Shown in pieces: positions 9,443 to 20,769 of a DNA stretch of 64,000 bases. Both the position numbers and the translations under genes were made by a program. How positions within the stretch are numbered: the stretch's first letter is position 1; the number at the start of each line of letters is the position of its first letter. The notes under the pieces were generated by a model. It had not been told where the DNA came from. It saw nothing but the letters and a program-made list of their open reading frames with translations, and searched no databases. This DNA comes from Lithodes maja (taxonomy: Eukaryota; Arthropoda; Malacostraca; Decapoda; Lithodidae): NCBI GenBank assembly GCA_037953745.1, contig JBAKBP010004286.1, positions 1 to 64,000 on the forward strand. Reading direction: 5' to 3'.

Positions 9443-10130
9443 CAAAGATAAACCTTTACATTGTGTTGTATTAGGAGTATCTTAACAAAAAAGGATAAAG
9501 TGTACAGTATATCATGTCCAGTTCCCACTGAGTTTATTATTCAAAATATATTTTTTTAATTGGCCATGACCCTATCCAATGGATGGAAGATAAGTTTTCA
9601 AAACAACATTAAAATTATATACTTAGTTTTATCCTTTTTAGTACAGTATACTGTACATGTAATCAGTATTTAGTTGCACATTCCTTCTATTAAGATAATT
9701 TACATTTGTTATATATTCAAAAGATAAATGTCTTAAAGTAAATAAACAGTACCGATTGAATCATTTGAGAGAGGTTAGTGCATTTAGATGCATACCTCAT
9801 TTTTTATACAAGATAGATTAGTAATGCAAGACTAGTATTGATCTAGTCCTGTACAGTACCGGTATATATCCGGTAAATTCCGCAGCTTTTAAAGTACAGT
9901 ATTGTGCAGACTAATTTCTTAAGGCTGACACACGTGTTCAGTTTGGCCTGTCAAACAAAATGCTGTAGACTATGTGCCAGATCCCAAATTTTTTGAATGT
10001 GTACCATCCAAGGGGACAAATTTTCATTATAGGAGTAACTCCAATAAACAGCTACCGGTACCAAGTTATATACGGTAGATGCTCATTGACAGAGGTTATT
10101 ACATAAAAAATTTATCTCCACAACAATACG
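9443..10130 (+). other. MSL2 3' UTR and spacer
   Basis: AT-rich non-coding DNA after the MSL2 stop. AATAAA at 9741-9746 is a plausible polyadenylation signal about 300 bp downstream. Short GTACAGTAC and ACCGGT words recur. No ORF of interest. Confidence 0.45.
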
Positions 10131-10134
10131 AGGC

Positions 10135-10995
10135 AAGGATGTAGTATTTGGGCGTACCGACCGCCTTATTTACACTACGCGGAGTCACGATCATGCTCTC
10201 ATCTATTTTGACTGCCATGGGATAGGTTGAGGCCCTCACCCCCCCCCCCCCCCCTCATGACTTATCATCATATATATTGCCAGCAGGGGGCAAATAACAG
10301 AAAAAATAGCCGTCAAAATAGACAGGAACTTAACCGCGAGCGATCCACCTATGTAAACATGACGACCGTACGCCCGGATACTACCCGCGGTTCGACCTAT
10401 GTAAAACATGACGACCGTACGCCCAGATACTACCGGTACATCCTTCCCCAATAACTGTAAGAATAATGTCGGTAAGGATGTAGTATCGGGGCGTATCGCC
10501 CGCTTTGTTTACATTGCTCATACACTCTCGATCACGTTCCCGTCTATTTTGTCTGCCATGGGATACAATAATAAGTTTCCCACCTCACCTCCCCATGACT
10601 TATTATCGTCATCATATATATATTGCCAGCAGGGGGTAAATAATAGAAAAAAGGGAAGGATGTAGCCGAAGCGTACGGTCGTCATGTTTATGTACCGGTA
10701 GGCCGTGCGCTCGCGGTTATGTTCCCATGTTTTTTTGTTTCTGTTATTTACCCCCTGCTGGCAATATACTGTACCGTATATGATGATGACAATAAGTCAT
10801 GAATCTATTAAATCCCACGGCAGTCAAAATAGACAGGAACGTGATCGCGAGCGTGTGAGTAGTGTAAGCAAGGCGGGCGATACGCCCGAATACTAAATCC
10901 TTACCAAAAAAATACAAGTCAACATAGACGGGAAGGTAATCGCGAGCCTACGAGTAATGTAAGCAAAGCTGGCGATACGCCTGGATACTACATCT
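10135..10995. repeat. Cluster of inverted repeat units (foldback-like)
   Basis: A unit starting AAGGATGTAGTAT followed by GGGCGTA and ending TCTATTTTGACTGCCATGGGA occurs forward at about 10135-10222 and 10473-10563, and diverged at about 10655-10735. Reverse-complement units lie at about 10308-10390, 10815-10905 and 10912-10997. A second motif, TATTGCCAGCAGGGGG, appears forward at 10274 and 10621 and inverted near 10752. Homopolymeric C occurs at about 10240-10254. The pattern suggests several head-to-head copies of one short palindromic element. Confidence 0.65.
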
Positions 10996-10999
10996 TTCC

Positions 11000-12050
11000 C
11001 ATAATGTCTACTAGATTGTGTTTATACAGTACGGTACCGTAGTTGAAAACCCTCTTGAATGGTACCGATTTCACTGTGGCCCAGTTTGTTGTTATGTGCG
11101 AGTGGTTTGACAGGTCTACATGTCTGTTGGATCTTTACTTAGCGTCTCATATTAAATAGTTTCATTATTTTTATTCATTACCGTACTTAATCAAATTCAA
11201 GTTAAGGTATTTTGTACTTCTGTTTTACCGGTAAGTTATAAAAGATACAAATGGAGCATATTCATTAGAATGTGTACGGTACAGTACCGGTACTGGTACG
11301 GTACATAATGTGTTACCAGTACTTAACTTATACAGATATTTGTTTAATTTAAAGTAGTTTATTAGGCTCGTAACTATAACTTTAAATGAGGAATTACTGT
11401 TCAACCTGTCTTGATCATTCACGCACACTCAAACTGGTCTCTGAAGTACTTTGTCTGATATGCTGAACTGAAAGTTCAATGTGTGCTCCAGTCTTTATAA
11501 TTGATATTTTTACGATACTGGTATATTTTAATGTATCTACAGGTATTTTATGTTTTCAAAGCATTCTTCTTCTGTAAAGCTAGTACAGTAATATGGTTAT
11601 GTTTACAGTATTACCAAAACCCTAATAGGTAAATTATGTAAAAGTCAATTGCAGAGTACAGTCAAAAGTCAAAGAAATTTCCCACCTTTGTTATGTGTAG
11701 GCTAATATAAAAAGCAAATCTATTGAAAGCTTGAACCCCTGAATACACTGCATATAAAGAGTAGGAGCGAGTCAGGCTGGCAAACATGAGCCTATTCAAA
11801 ACCAGTCCTAAATCCAAGAAATTTCCTTTTAGCCCTTATTATTGAATGAATATACAAAATTAAAGTTGTGCTTAATATTTCTTAAAATGTCCAGAGCAAA
11901 TAACAATGCAATTTCATGTAAATAAATTTATGAGACTCGACAACTTAACTGAAATGCATGCCAAACACAACAAACAAAACATTAACTAAAGTCTCAAAAC
12001 TAAAAATAGCTAAACAGAATTGCAATATTGTATGTACCGGTACAGTAAAT
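11000..12050. other. AT-rich spacer without recognised genes
   Basis: Contains many GTACGGTACAGTACCGG-type words (11275-11310) and short meaningless ORFs. I see no transposon ends, RNA gene or conserved coding sequence. Confidence 0.5.
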
Positions 12051-12052
12051 AA

Positions 12053-12247
12053 TTACAATTTGTTATCATAAAAAAGAGAAGAGAAAAAGAACACGGCAGG
12101 CCGCCACCTGGCCAGCGCAAAGCTCCTTGTCATAGAAATGGTCTCTACCGACCAAGGTGCTCTTGTCAATATTACAGGAGAAAGTCTTGATGCGTGGATC
12201 TTTGAGGCACTTTGTAATAGGGTGCAATCATTTTTGTAAACAAACAT
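12053..12247 (-). other. Possible diverged coding fragment (unrecognised)
   Basis: The minus strand around 12215-12085 can be read as a protein-like string (for example PRIKTFSCNIDKS and VGRDHFYDKELC) in a different frame from the 64-codon ORF there. GC content is higher than in flanking DNA. It may be an exon remnant or part of an unknown repeat. No splice sites are convincing. Confidence 0.2.
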
Positions 12248-12665
12248 AGAGCTATGTTAATAGCCAAACAAAATTACTATGTATAAGACAAAATATTAAA
12301 TTATCTACCATTTTACACAAGCCAACAAATAATTATAACAATCCAAGAAAAATGCAAAATGTACGATTGAACGAATGCTGTACATATAATATAGTAACAA
12401 CCAATTACATATATCGGTACTAACAATGTGGTCACTGGGCATATATGGTAAGCATGACATGATTGTACACTTCCCCGTAACACATCACTTTTAAACGTAA
12501 ATTAAAATGGCCATATTACTTTAGCTTACTCTAAGGCAGTAGGTTACTCATATTTAATTCCAGTCTATTAATAAATTGTCACGGCTTGATACCATGCCAA
12601 GAAGAAGAATGAAGGGTACAGCTGTTCAGGCACTCAACCTTTTAGTACCGTTAGTCTTGGATTTG

Positions 12666-13003
12666 TCTTCACTTAGGGCCATTTTCCTAAACAAACTCCA
12701 TCATTGTTGGTGGTAATTACTATATAGCTTTGCTCTATTCCTAGCCAGTCATTATGATATGAATCCACGGACTGCCACATGTGTTTGTAAATTTCATTAA
12801 TCGATTTTAGGAGTATAGTTGGTTGTTGGAAGGAACATAATAATTCAACTTGTAATTGTAATGAGAGAACTGCAACAATATTCTAATACTTATCATAGCA
12901 GTTACAACATCTAGTATATCATATTGACTGGCTAGGAATACAGACAAACTTATTTTACCACCAACAATGATGGGGTTTGCCTATGAGGGCCAAAGAGTTA
13001 ATG
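12666..13003. repeat. Foldback element with arms of about 90-100 bp
   Basis: The left arm carries CTCCATCATTGTTGGTGGTA and ATTCCTAGCCAGTCA. The right arm (about 12920-13003) is its reverse complement: TGACTGGCTAGGAAT, then TACCACCAACAATGATGG, then the reverse complement of the left arm's GGGCC stretch. The loop between arms is AT-rich. No ORF. Confidence 0.65.
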
Positions 13004-13009
13004 TGAGAA

Positions 13010-13790
13010 GAATATTTTGACTTTTGACTTCCTACAATACTTGAAATGGTGGCCTTCATTAGTTGATTATTCAGCACTATCATATTTTATATTTGTAATG
13101 CAGATTTCAGTTTAATCATTTGCAGCTTATGGTAATGCTTGACTTGAACTGTTGTTATCTTTTTATTCTCTTAATCCTTTCAATCAGGTGATATCCATTT
13201 TTGTTTTGCTTTAGCTACCTCCAGATGATTTTATTGAAATTAGGATTGCTTTGTCATAAGTTTTTTTTTTTTACCCTTTTAATCTTAATGGTCCATGCTT
13301 AACATATGAAAATTGTCTAAGGTTAGCCAGAATAAAACAATATGATGATACCATATTTAACATTAATATCCATTGTTTGTTAATTGTTCTTGTTATTCTT
13401 GAGTGACATTACATCATGCTGGCTAGTACCATAAAATCTCAGGGTAGTAAGTGCAATCCTCTATGTTATATATGTAGTTTGGTTATTTTTTCCTGAGACC
13501 AGAGTAGGAGTGTTATCATAAGAACATGCACTGGTGGAACTGTACTCTTGTTTATTTATGTCCCAACTAGAAATTAGCTATTATTATATGAGGCCTATTA
13601 TATTGAAAAAACAAAACAAAAAATGCATCCCCATTAAGATTTCTCACTTCAAAATATCAGTATAATTATTAAAGTGTTAGACATTTGTGAAGGACGACTA
13701 GTCAAATCAAATGTGTTTGGTCCACTTACAGTAGTATGCATAATTGATACAAATATTACTTTACCTAAAAAAGATTAGTAGAGGTACGGT
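13010..13790. other. AT-rich spacer
   Basis: No coding-like frame, repeat arm or RNA gene recognised. Confidence 0.45.
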
Positions 13791-13796
13791 TGCGCT

Positions 13797-13998
13797 AATA
13801 AGTCATGTCCCCAGCTGTCATTACGTTTGGCTTGCTCTGTGCTGTATTAATGTCTGTCAGATGTTGAATAGGGTGGGTAAGTGTAGGAACTTGTTTGTAT
13901 AATTCACTCGATATGAAGAAATGAAGCTTATATAGTGCTGATACCAATTATTGATCAAAACACATTTGGTGCCGAGACATCACTTATTAGCGCGACTG
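13797..13998. mobile_element. TA-flanked MITE, family M, copy 1
   Basis: A 202-bp element between TA dinucleotides. Left end CGGTTGCGCTAATAAGTCAT; right end inward CAGTCGCGCTAATAAGTGAT. Two more copies lie at 25871-26172 and 27874-28083. TA target and size suggest a Tc1/mariner-type non-autonomous element, by inference. Confidence 0.8.
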
Positions 13999-14281
13999 TA
14001 CAGTACATTAACACAATTACTGTGGTTATATATCTTCTAGATGGCTGTACCACCCATGTGGGGACTTTCCTGCTAATTTGGCTCATTATAAGTCATCTTA
14101 CTGTCGTATCTGTAGCCCTGAACGAATTGAAGCGAATCCCAATGGAAAATTCAGTTTCCCCCTATAAAAGTCTAGTTCATTCATCTTCTCCCTCTTCTCC
14201 CTCTTCTGATCTGAAAATATCCCTCACTAATACTTTCCTGTTTACAGCTAGCAGCGGGGCCCCATAGCGAGTGTGTCGTCA

Positions 14282-14345
14282 CTCCCCCCCCCCCCTCTCT
14301 CTCTCTCTCTCGCTCTCGCTCTCGCTCTCTCTCTCTCTCTCTCTC
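14282..14345. repeat. (CT)n microsatellite preceded by a C run
   Basis: CCCCCCCCCCC then CT repeats with interspersed CGCT. Short ORFs of repeated Glu-Arg on the reverse strand are artefacts of this tract. Confidence 0.95.
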
Positions 14346-14349
14346 CGTA

Positions 14350-15590
14350 AGTTTCCACCTGCAACAACTCAATGAATAAACCGTTATTTGTTTTGTTTAG
14401 AAGACAGTGTGAGCTATGACCTGTAACATGAAATTATCATCACATTCGTACTTGGTATATACAGTAGCTGTCACAAATACATGCAGAAGTAAACAGTTTT
14501 TCCTTGAATTTTGGTTTCTAAAACACCTCTTGCTTAAACACACACCCTCTCACAACCGATGCTTGAAACAGACTGGTAATAGTATGGGAGTGAAGGTTAG
14601 AAGATTATGGAAGCGTCTGGCAATAAGCGGAGCAGCTCAGTCCTAAGTCAGCCGGTAACACCAAAACGTCGGTTTTCGTCACCTGCATTCAAATGGTAAT
14701 AAATTTACTATTATTAAGATATGATAGTCAAGGTATCGGTACATTTTAACAAATATTTTGTATGGTAGGCATTTTTTATATCGTTATTTCATATTATTTG
14801 GACCACAACATACAATTTGGCTACTGTAGTCTCCCCTATCCGGCTACTGCTTGCATTGCAATAACTACCTTTCATATGGAGCAGGATATTATTAGATTTT
14901 TTTAAGCATTTTAGATTGAAATAATACATTGTCTTATAGTTTTTAGATTATCTGTTCTTGTGCTATAGCTAATATTCCATCACAGTACTGGTACATAACT
15001 ACCAGTAATAATTTGCTTTGATGAACAGTGCATTATCATGATTTACAGTTCTAGGAAGTAATTTCAGTTTTAAGTGTGTTCATTTTTATGTATTGATTGG
15101 TTTCTGTCAAATGTGTTCATAACTATAAGTTGATTACCGATACAGTACAGGCACTAAATACTTACATTATTAATAAAATAACTTATTGTAGTTAAGGTAA
15201 CATGGAGCAAATTTCCATATGTACGGTATTTACTGTACTTTATATCCAGAAATGTTTAATCTCTTGAATTTTAGTATTCTTGAATCATATGCAATCATCT
15301 ATCATGTACCGTAGTACCGTAGTACCGTAGTACCGTACCGGTAGCTAAGTAATTACCGGGTATATGAACGCAAATTTACTGGCAATAGATAAATAGATAG
15401 ATTCAATTATTTTGTGACATTAATTATATTGCTATTTGAGATGTCCAATGGAGAAACGATGACTAATGTAGAAACATTTCAGAGTTTTTTGTTTTCTTTT
15501 TTACCCCAGATAGCTATTTATGTTCTGCTCCGTAGAGTATTTGATCATTGACACTGAGGGATCTCTCCCTCTGCACTAAGGGGAATCTGT
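14350..15590. other. AT-rich spacer
   Basis: No convincing gene. A short GTACCGTA tandem (about 15306-15340) is the only visible local structure. Confidence 0.45.
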
Positions 15591-15599
15591 ATGCTGCAT

Positions 15600-15995
15600 G
15601 TTTGGTAAGTGTGCTTACTTATGGTAGTGAGACGGTCAGTCAAAGAGAAGCACACCTGTTGTCTTGAGCATAGCCTATGGAAATGAGCATGATGAGATGG
15701 ATGAGTAGGGTTTAACATCACAAGAAAGAGAGGGACTAGTGAAAACATATTTATAGAGTGATTTAGTGTATACCCAGTACTGGCAGATTGCTGTGGTTGG
15801 CCATGTGGAGAGAATAGATGAGGATTACTTGGTGAAGCGTGTTAGAAGTACGGTATGATAATGGAGGGAAAGTCGACAGTTGGTAAACCGAGAAAAACTT
15901 GGGACAAGCTCCTGAGGAAAGCTCTCCGGGTTAGGAGACTTGATAGGGATGTTGCAGGGAACTGCAGCATGGAGAGTGGCCATCAGATGACCAAG
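15600..15995 (+). pseudogene. Decayed RTE-type LINE, C-terminal coding remnant
   Basis: In broken frames the plus strand encodes a string like YGSETVS, then HVERIDEDYLVKRVRS, then GKPRKTWDKLLRKAL. These match the C-terminal region of the RTE copies here (HVERMDEQNWVKKCRS, GGPRKTWDRT). Multiple stops and frameshifts show it is old and inactive. It is much more diverged than the copies at 20.7-24.5 and 45.5-49.4 kb. Confidence 0.6.
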
Positions 15996-16273
15996 ACACA
16001 GTCGTTCAAAATATGAAATTGCCTTTTCAACCGTTAGTGTTATTGCTAGTAATGTAAAATTGTTTGGTATTAGCTCCCCTACTGCCTCACTTCAAAAATT
16101 AAATAAATAACATGAAATAGAAATACCAGTACAGTACTAGTCATTAAACTGATTAGGTTTAGGACTGGAATGTGATCAGATTGTACTATGCAGAAATCTA
16201 AATTACACAGAAATTTTACTATTATTTTACTTTTCCAAAAGATTCATCTTGTAAACGGATTATTGCTACCGTA

Positions 16274-17136
16274 CGAAGGGTGATTGATAAGTTCGTGACC
16301 TGAAGTAGAAGGACATGAGTTACAAAATTCCAGTTTTATTAACTTACAGTGCAACTTTTTTAAAGCTTGCATGCATAGTATTAAGTCTCTAACAATATTT
16401 TTCTTTCTGTTACAGATAAATGAATGTCATGAATTTTGTCAATGTTTTCCGGTGTGGTGACTGTGGGAGGCCTTCCTTCACGGGGGTCATCTTCCAAGCT
16501 TTCCCTACCCCCTTTGAATTAAGCTGCCCAATTTTTAACCATGCTGTAGGAAGGAGCATTGTTTCCTAGTGTAGCCACCGTATCCTAGTGGATTTCTTTA
16601 GGGAATTAATCCTTTGATAAAGAGGTAGCGAATGAAAGCTTGGAAGATGACCCCCGTGAAGGAAGGCCTCCCACAGTCACCACACAGGAAAACATTGACA
16701 TAATTCATGACATTCATTTATCTGTAACAGAATGACAAATATTGTTAGAGACTTCATACTATGCATGAAAGCTTTAAAAAAGGTTGAACTGTAAATTAAA
16801 ATGTAAAACTTGCAAACTAAACAAACCAAAATTGGGACAAGGACAATATAAAGTCAAATTAAATTATCAAAATCGCTATGTGGAAACAACGCTTACTAAA
16901 ATGAAAACTATTAAATAAAAGAACACAATCCACCACATAGGGTGTACATTACTACATGAGCAAGTTAATCTGTTTCCCAAGCAAACTAATCGCACATATA
17001 ACAACGCACTATCGTCACGTTAAAGGAAGTAGTCAAGTTTGGGAAGTCCGGGACGTTCTGGCAAATTTTTACTAAACTGGAATTTTGTAACTCATGTCCT
17101 TCTACCTCAGGTCACAAACTTATCAATCACCCCTCG
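16274..17136. mobile_element. Palindromic mariner-derived element (non-autonomous)
   Basis: An 863-bp element flanked by TA (16272-16273 and 17137-17138). Terminal inverted repeats are about 60 bp: left CGAAGGGTGATTGATAAGTT, right inward CGAGGGGTGATTGATAAGTT, both continuing through a GACATGAGTTACAAAATTCC segment. Inside, arms of about 145 bp (16363-16507 and 16634-16780) are inverted copies. Read outward, each encodes a mariner helix-turn-helix fragment (LEDDPREGRPPTVTT). The catalytic domain is missing. This is an internally duplicated, deleted Tc1/mariner element that needs a transposase in trans. Confidence 0.85.
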
Positions 17137-17399
17137 TATGTTTAAGTTCAATTTTTAGTATGGCGCAGTACTACATGTAATGCTGGTATGCTTTTAAAAC
17201 ATCTTATCTGGTTATTTTATATACTAGAACCTTTACTACATTATATTTTTATTAATACCGGTATATAATTGGCTTAGGTTGAAGCATCCTACGTTAGGTT
17301 ACTATTACAGTACCATGCGGTAAAAGCTCACTGACCCAAACAGTTTATGTTGAATATAAGTATTCTTACAGACACTTTCCAGTATGACTATACATACAG

Positions 17400-17535
17400 T
17401 ATATAGATACATAAATTTAAAGACTTAGTGCTCCACACAAAGTGCAGTTCCAGTCTCATGTTCTAATGGCTGCGATCCAGGTAGACCTGTTCAGAGCTCC
17501 CTCACTTGTCAGGTTTTTTAATTCAAGATCAAACT
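17400..17535 (-). pseudogene. RTE LINE 3' fragment (part 1, split by a CR1 insertion)
   Basis: The sequence aligns with the 3' end of the RTE at 45.5 kb: 'AAGACTTAGTGCTCCACACA' against AAGACTGAGTGTTCCACACA, followed by the codons for the terminal RTE residues on the minus strand. The match stops at the LINE insertion near 17540 and resumes at about 19120. Inactive remnant. Confidence 0.65.
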
Positions 17536-17544
17536 ACAGTATAT

Positions 17545-19111
17545 AGTATATAGAGCCATTGAAAATGTTATTTGAGGTATCGTTTAATACAGGACAAATC
17601 CCGATGGACTGGAGAGAGGCGAACATAACAGCTATATTTAAGAAGGGAAAGAGAAATGACCCAGGGAATTATAGACCAGTCAGTTTGACAAGTGTTGTGT
17701 GTAAACTAATGGAAACGGTAATTAGAGAAGGAATAATGGATCATATGAAGTCAAACCAACTTTTCAGTGGGAGACAGTTCGGATTCTTGCCGGGGAGGTC
17801 GACGGTACTACAGCTAATTAAGGTGGTAGATGATTGGATGCAAATTCTAGAAGATGGTGATGTAATAGACGTAGTATATTGCGATTTTATGAAGGCCTTC
17901 GATAAGGTCCCACATAAAAGGTTAATAGAGAAAGTTAGAAGCTATAATATAGGGGAGAAATGTGTGAAATGGATAGAAGCCTTCCTGAAAGATCGGAGAC
18001 AGAGGGTACTGGTGAATGGAATAGGCTCGGGGTGGAGGGAAATTACAAGTGGGGTACCTCAGGGATCTGTGTTGGGACCACTGCTGTTCGTTATATTTAT
18101 CAACGACTTGCCTGAAGTTATAACTAATGGAAGTGAGGTATACCTGTATGCGGATGACACTAAACTGTATAGAAGAGTGAGGAGTAAGGAAGATATGGGT
18201 TTGCTTCAAGGAGATGTGGAGGGCATGAAGGGATGGTCTGAGCATTGGTTAATGCCTTTTCATCCAAAAAAATGCAAGTACATGCGGATTGGGACCGGCA
18301 AGATAGACAAGGTAGGATACAGTATGTATGAAGCGATGGAGGAAGTGAGTGCAGAAAAGGATATAGGAGTAGTGATAGACAATAAGTTAAATTTCTCGGA
18401 ACATTTAGCGGAAAAGATAAACAAAGCCAATAGAATTGTAGGGCTGATAAGGAGGACATTTGTGTCACTTGACGAAGAAATCTTCAGGAATCTATATACA
18501 GCGCTGGTTAGGCCGCACCTGGAATATGCAAACCAGGTGTGGGCTCCATATATGGTAAAGGATATAGAAGCAGTGGAGAAAGTGCAGAGGAGAGCTAGCA
18601 AGCTGGTACCAACGTTGAAGAACGCGGGCTATGAGCAGAGGTTGAGGACACTGGGGCTTCCGACACTGGCATATAGGAGAAAGAGAGGGGATATGATAGA
18701 GACTTTTAAGATAGTGTCAGGAAAGTACGATGAGGATGTGTGTGAAGGTATCTTCTTGATGCGGGAGGGAACAAGAACGAGAGGACACTCTAAGAAAATT
18801 TACAAAGAAAGAAATAGGCTTGAGAAGGCAAAGAACTCATTTTGTGATAGAGTGGTAAATGAGTGGAACGCACTGCCCCAGTATGTAGTCGATTCCGAAT
18901 CAATAAGGGAGTTTGAAAGTAATCTTGATAAAGCATGGGGAAGACAAGATTTGAAGTTTGATTATAAAACAAAAATACAGAATAGTAAAAATGTTGCGTC
19001 TGCTACCGCCGCCGCCAACACCGTGAACAGCCGCAGCAGTGCAAGTACTGGTACTGAGCTGGATACACAGGCATAGTTTGCCTTTTTCCAGAGGATCTAC
19101 TGTAAGAAACT
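17545..19111 (+). mobile_element. 5'-truncated CR1-like LINE, copy 1, nested in an RTE fragment
   Basis: It begins mid-RT and ends in the short 3' tail repeat ACTGTAAGAAACTGTAAGAA, seen also on the other copies. A possible target duplication ATATAGT flanks it (about 17540-17546 and 19111-19117). The host sequence on both sides is one RTE fragment in the opposite orientation, so this element landed later. Confidence 0.75.
17559..19076 (+). CDS. CR1/jockey-superfamily reverse transcriptase, 5'-truncated but open
   Basis: A 505-residue open frame. It starts within the RT fingers (NYRPVSLTS box) and runs through the palm: CDFMKAFDKVPH, the SGVPQGSVLGPLLF motif, and the active-site YADD at residues 197-200. 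The thumb follows (HLEYANQVWAP), then a conserved C-terminus (VVNEWNALP). The APE endonuclease and earlier ORF are absent, so the copy cannot retrotranspose on its own. The first Met is only the first one in the truncated frame. The lack of stops indicates a young insertion. The second copy at 28.4 kb has frameshifts. Confidence 0.88.
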   Translation: MKMLFEVSFNTGQIPMDWREANITAIFKKGKRNDPGNYRPVSLTSVVCKLMETVIREGIMDHMKSNQLFSGRQFGFLPGRSTVLQLIKVVDDWMQILEDGDVIDVVYCDFMKAFDKVPHKRLIEKVRSYNIGEKCVKWIEAFLKDRRQRVLVNGIGSGWREITSGVPQGSVLGPLLFVIFINDLPEVITNGSEVYLYADDTKLYRRVRSKEDMGLLQGDVEGMKGWSEHWLMPFHPKKCKYMRIGTGKIDKVGYSMYEAMEEVSAEKDIGVVIDNKLNFSEHLAEKINKANRIVGLIRRTFVSLDEEIFRNLYTALVRPHLEYANQVWAPYMVKDIEAVEKVQRRASKLVPTLKNAGYEQRLRTLGLPTLAYRRKRGDMIETFKIVSGKYDEDVCEGIFLMREGTRTRGHSKKIYKERNRLEKAKNSFCDRVVNEWNALPQYVVDSESIREFESNLDKAWGRQDLKFDYKTKIQNSKNVASATAAANTVNSRSSASTGTELDTQA

Positions 19112-19116
19112 GTAAG

Positions 19117-19520
19117 AATATAGTCTGAACTCTGATCACACGTCTTTCTTGGATTACCCCTTGGTGCATTCCATCCACGATCACAGACTTGCATCTTTTC
19201 ACCCAACTTTGTTCATCCATCCTCTCCACATGCCTGCTTGTATGCATTTCATCACTGATACTCATGATACATAACCGTCTTGTCAGCTGTTCACTAGTTA
19301 CCTTATCTTGCAATTTGGCCCCACACATCCATCTTGTTATGTTCCATTCTGTTGATATCATCCACTTTGACAGGCCACGTTTCTGAAGCATAGATTATTG
19401 CGCTTCTAATACATGAAGCATACACTATAAGGGCAGAGGGAGTCTTGTTATGGTTAGAATTGGCAGCAGTTCTCCGAATATTCCCCAGCCACATCTATTT
19501 CTGGTGATAATGGCGGCCTC
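19117..19520 (-). pseudogene. RTE LINE fragment (part 2, resumes after the CR1 insertion)
   Basis: Minus-strand frames read ASETWPVKVDDINRMEHNKM and HVERMDEQSWVKRCKSVIVD, the conserved RTE C-terminal block. With part 1 (17400-17535) it makes one old minus-strand RTE fragment. Several frameshifts. Confidence 0.75.
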
Positions 19521-19529
19521 GGCCACTAA

Positions 19530-20010
19530 AACCAGAAGTTATCCGAGTTAGAGAGTTTCAACTTACAGTATTTCCTTTCTAAGCAAGAAATGCACATGTA
19601 TCTGGAGTCCGCCACACTTGTTTCTTTCTACCTGTAAAACAGAAGTGCTCCAGTTTAGGTTACATGGCCTGAACTGTGTACTGTACATGTATGAAATTGG
19701 CTACTATGATGTATGGACACTATTTTCACCACAGTTTAGTTGACTGGATGGTTAGATTTAACTGTTTAGTATGGTGCTCTGGCCATTTTTAATTCATTAA
19801 TAGGTCTCATTGAATATGATTGTATAGTATTGTACTGTCTTTTGTTTATTGTACCAATATTTTACTGTTAATACCGGTATATAATAAGTTTCAATTAAGT
19901 GCGGTATGGTACATTACAGTACTTTCAGTTCCTACGCCGTCACTTGGTTTCAAGTCAAAATTACCAAACTCCAAAACAGCCAGAACCAGAACAGCCACCT
20001 TCTCCTAACA
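19530..20010. other. AT-rich spacer
   Basis: No gene or repeat end recognised. Confidence 0.45.
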
Positions 20011-20019
20011 TATCCTTAA

Positions 20020-20226
20020 CCCCTTCTGTACCGGTGTCGGTTTTTATGTTATATTTCAGCTACGTTTAGAAGATTTAATGAAGTTTAGGAAGGATATATG
20101 GTAGCTAAAAAGATCAATTGAGTTAACCTGCTGCTTTTTCATGGGTAGACGTCCTTCTTAAGCTGAATAAAATTGTCTAATAGTTGCCAGAATATAATGA
20201 AAAGGACGTTGTCGGTACAGAAGGGG
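20020..20226. mobile_element. TTAA-flanked MITE, family T2, copy 1
   Basis: A 207-bp element between TTAA at 20016-20019 and 20227-20230. Left end CCCCTTCTGTACCGGTGTCG; right end inward CCCCTTCTGTACCGACAACG. Internal GTTTAGGAAGGATAT and its inverted partner recur in copies at 26219, 30266 and 37145. Non-coding. Confidence 0.85.
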
Positions 20227-20414
20227 TTAAACAATTTAACCTAAGCCTAATCTAATATAATCAGACTTAACCGAACCTAAACAAACCTAATTTAAATACG
20301 GTACCAAACCTAACATACCCTAGGCTGTTTAGGATTGTGGTCGTTCAGGAGCGTGGCCATCAGGGTGTCAAACCAAAGCCAAGTCCATTATTGGTAGTCT
20401 TTATTATTGTCTAA

Positions 20415-20625
20415 AGGCGGTGTCATACGAGCGATATTTCCGTCAATTTTTACGGGCAACTGTTGTCTGGCAGCTTGAAAATACAAGTTCCATAAGAATT
20501 AAACTACCTAACATAATCTACCTTCGATATAGTTTCTGATTACAATGCAAAAATATCCCTAAATATCACCAGAAAAAACTTGCTCATAGAAAGTTGACGG
20601 AAAAAGCGCTCGTGTGACAGTGGCT
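20415..20625. mobile_element. PIF/Harbinger-like MITE
   Basis: A 211-bp element. Left end AGGCGGTGTCATACGAGCGA; right end inward AGCCACTGTCACACGAGCGC, both followed by a TTTCCGTCAA block. A TAA precedes the left end and TAT follows the right end. The AGGCCGTGTCATAC-type terminus is shared with the 986-bp element at 32340. Assignment to PIF/Harbinger rests on TIR style and 3-bp target only. Confidence 0.6.
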
Positions 20626-20769
20626 TATGTAAAGATAAAATTGTAGTTTATACAATTTATACAGTTTATACAGCAGGGAGGAATACCAGGCAGCTAAACG
20701 AACTGCCAAAAGAGTTATTTACAATGCTAAAAATCGCATTAAGGACCTGGTCCTCGAACAAGTGTGTTA

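Noticed and set aside
13935..14267. 110-codon plus-strand ORF
   Set aside because: It starts inside an M-family MITE and ends at the CT tract; no protein-like conservation visible.
14181..14372. Glu-Arg repeat ORF
   Set aside because: Translation of the (CT)n microsatellite.
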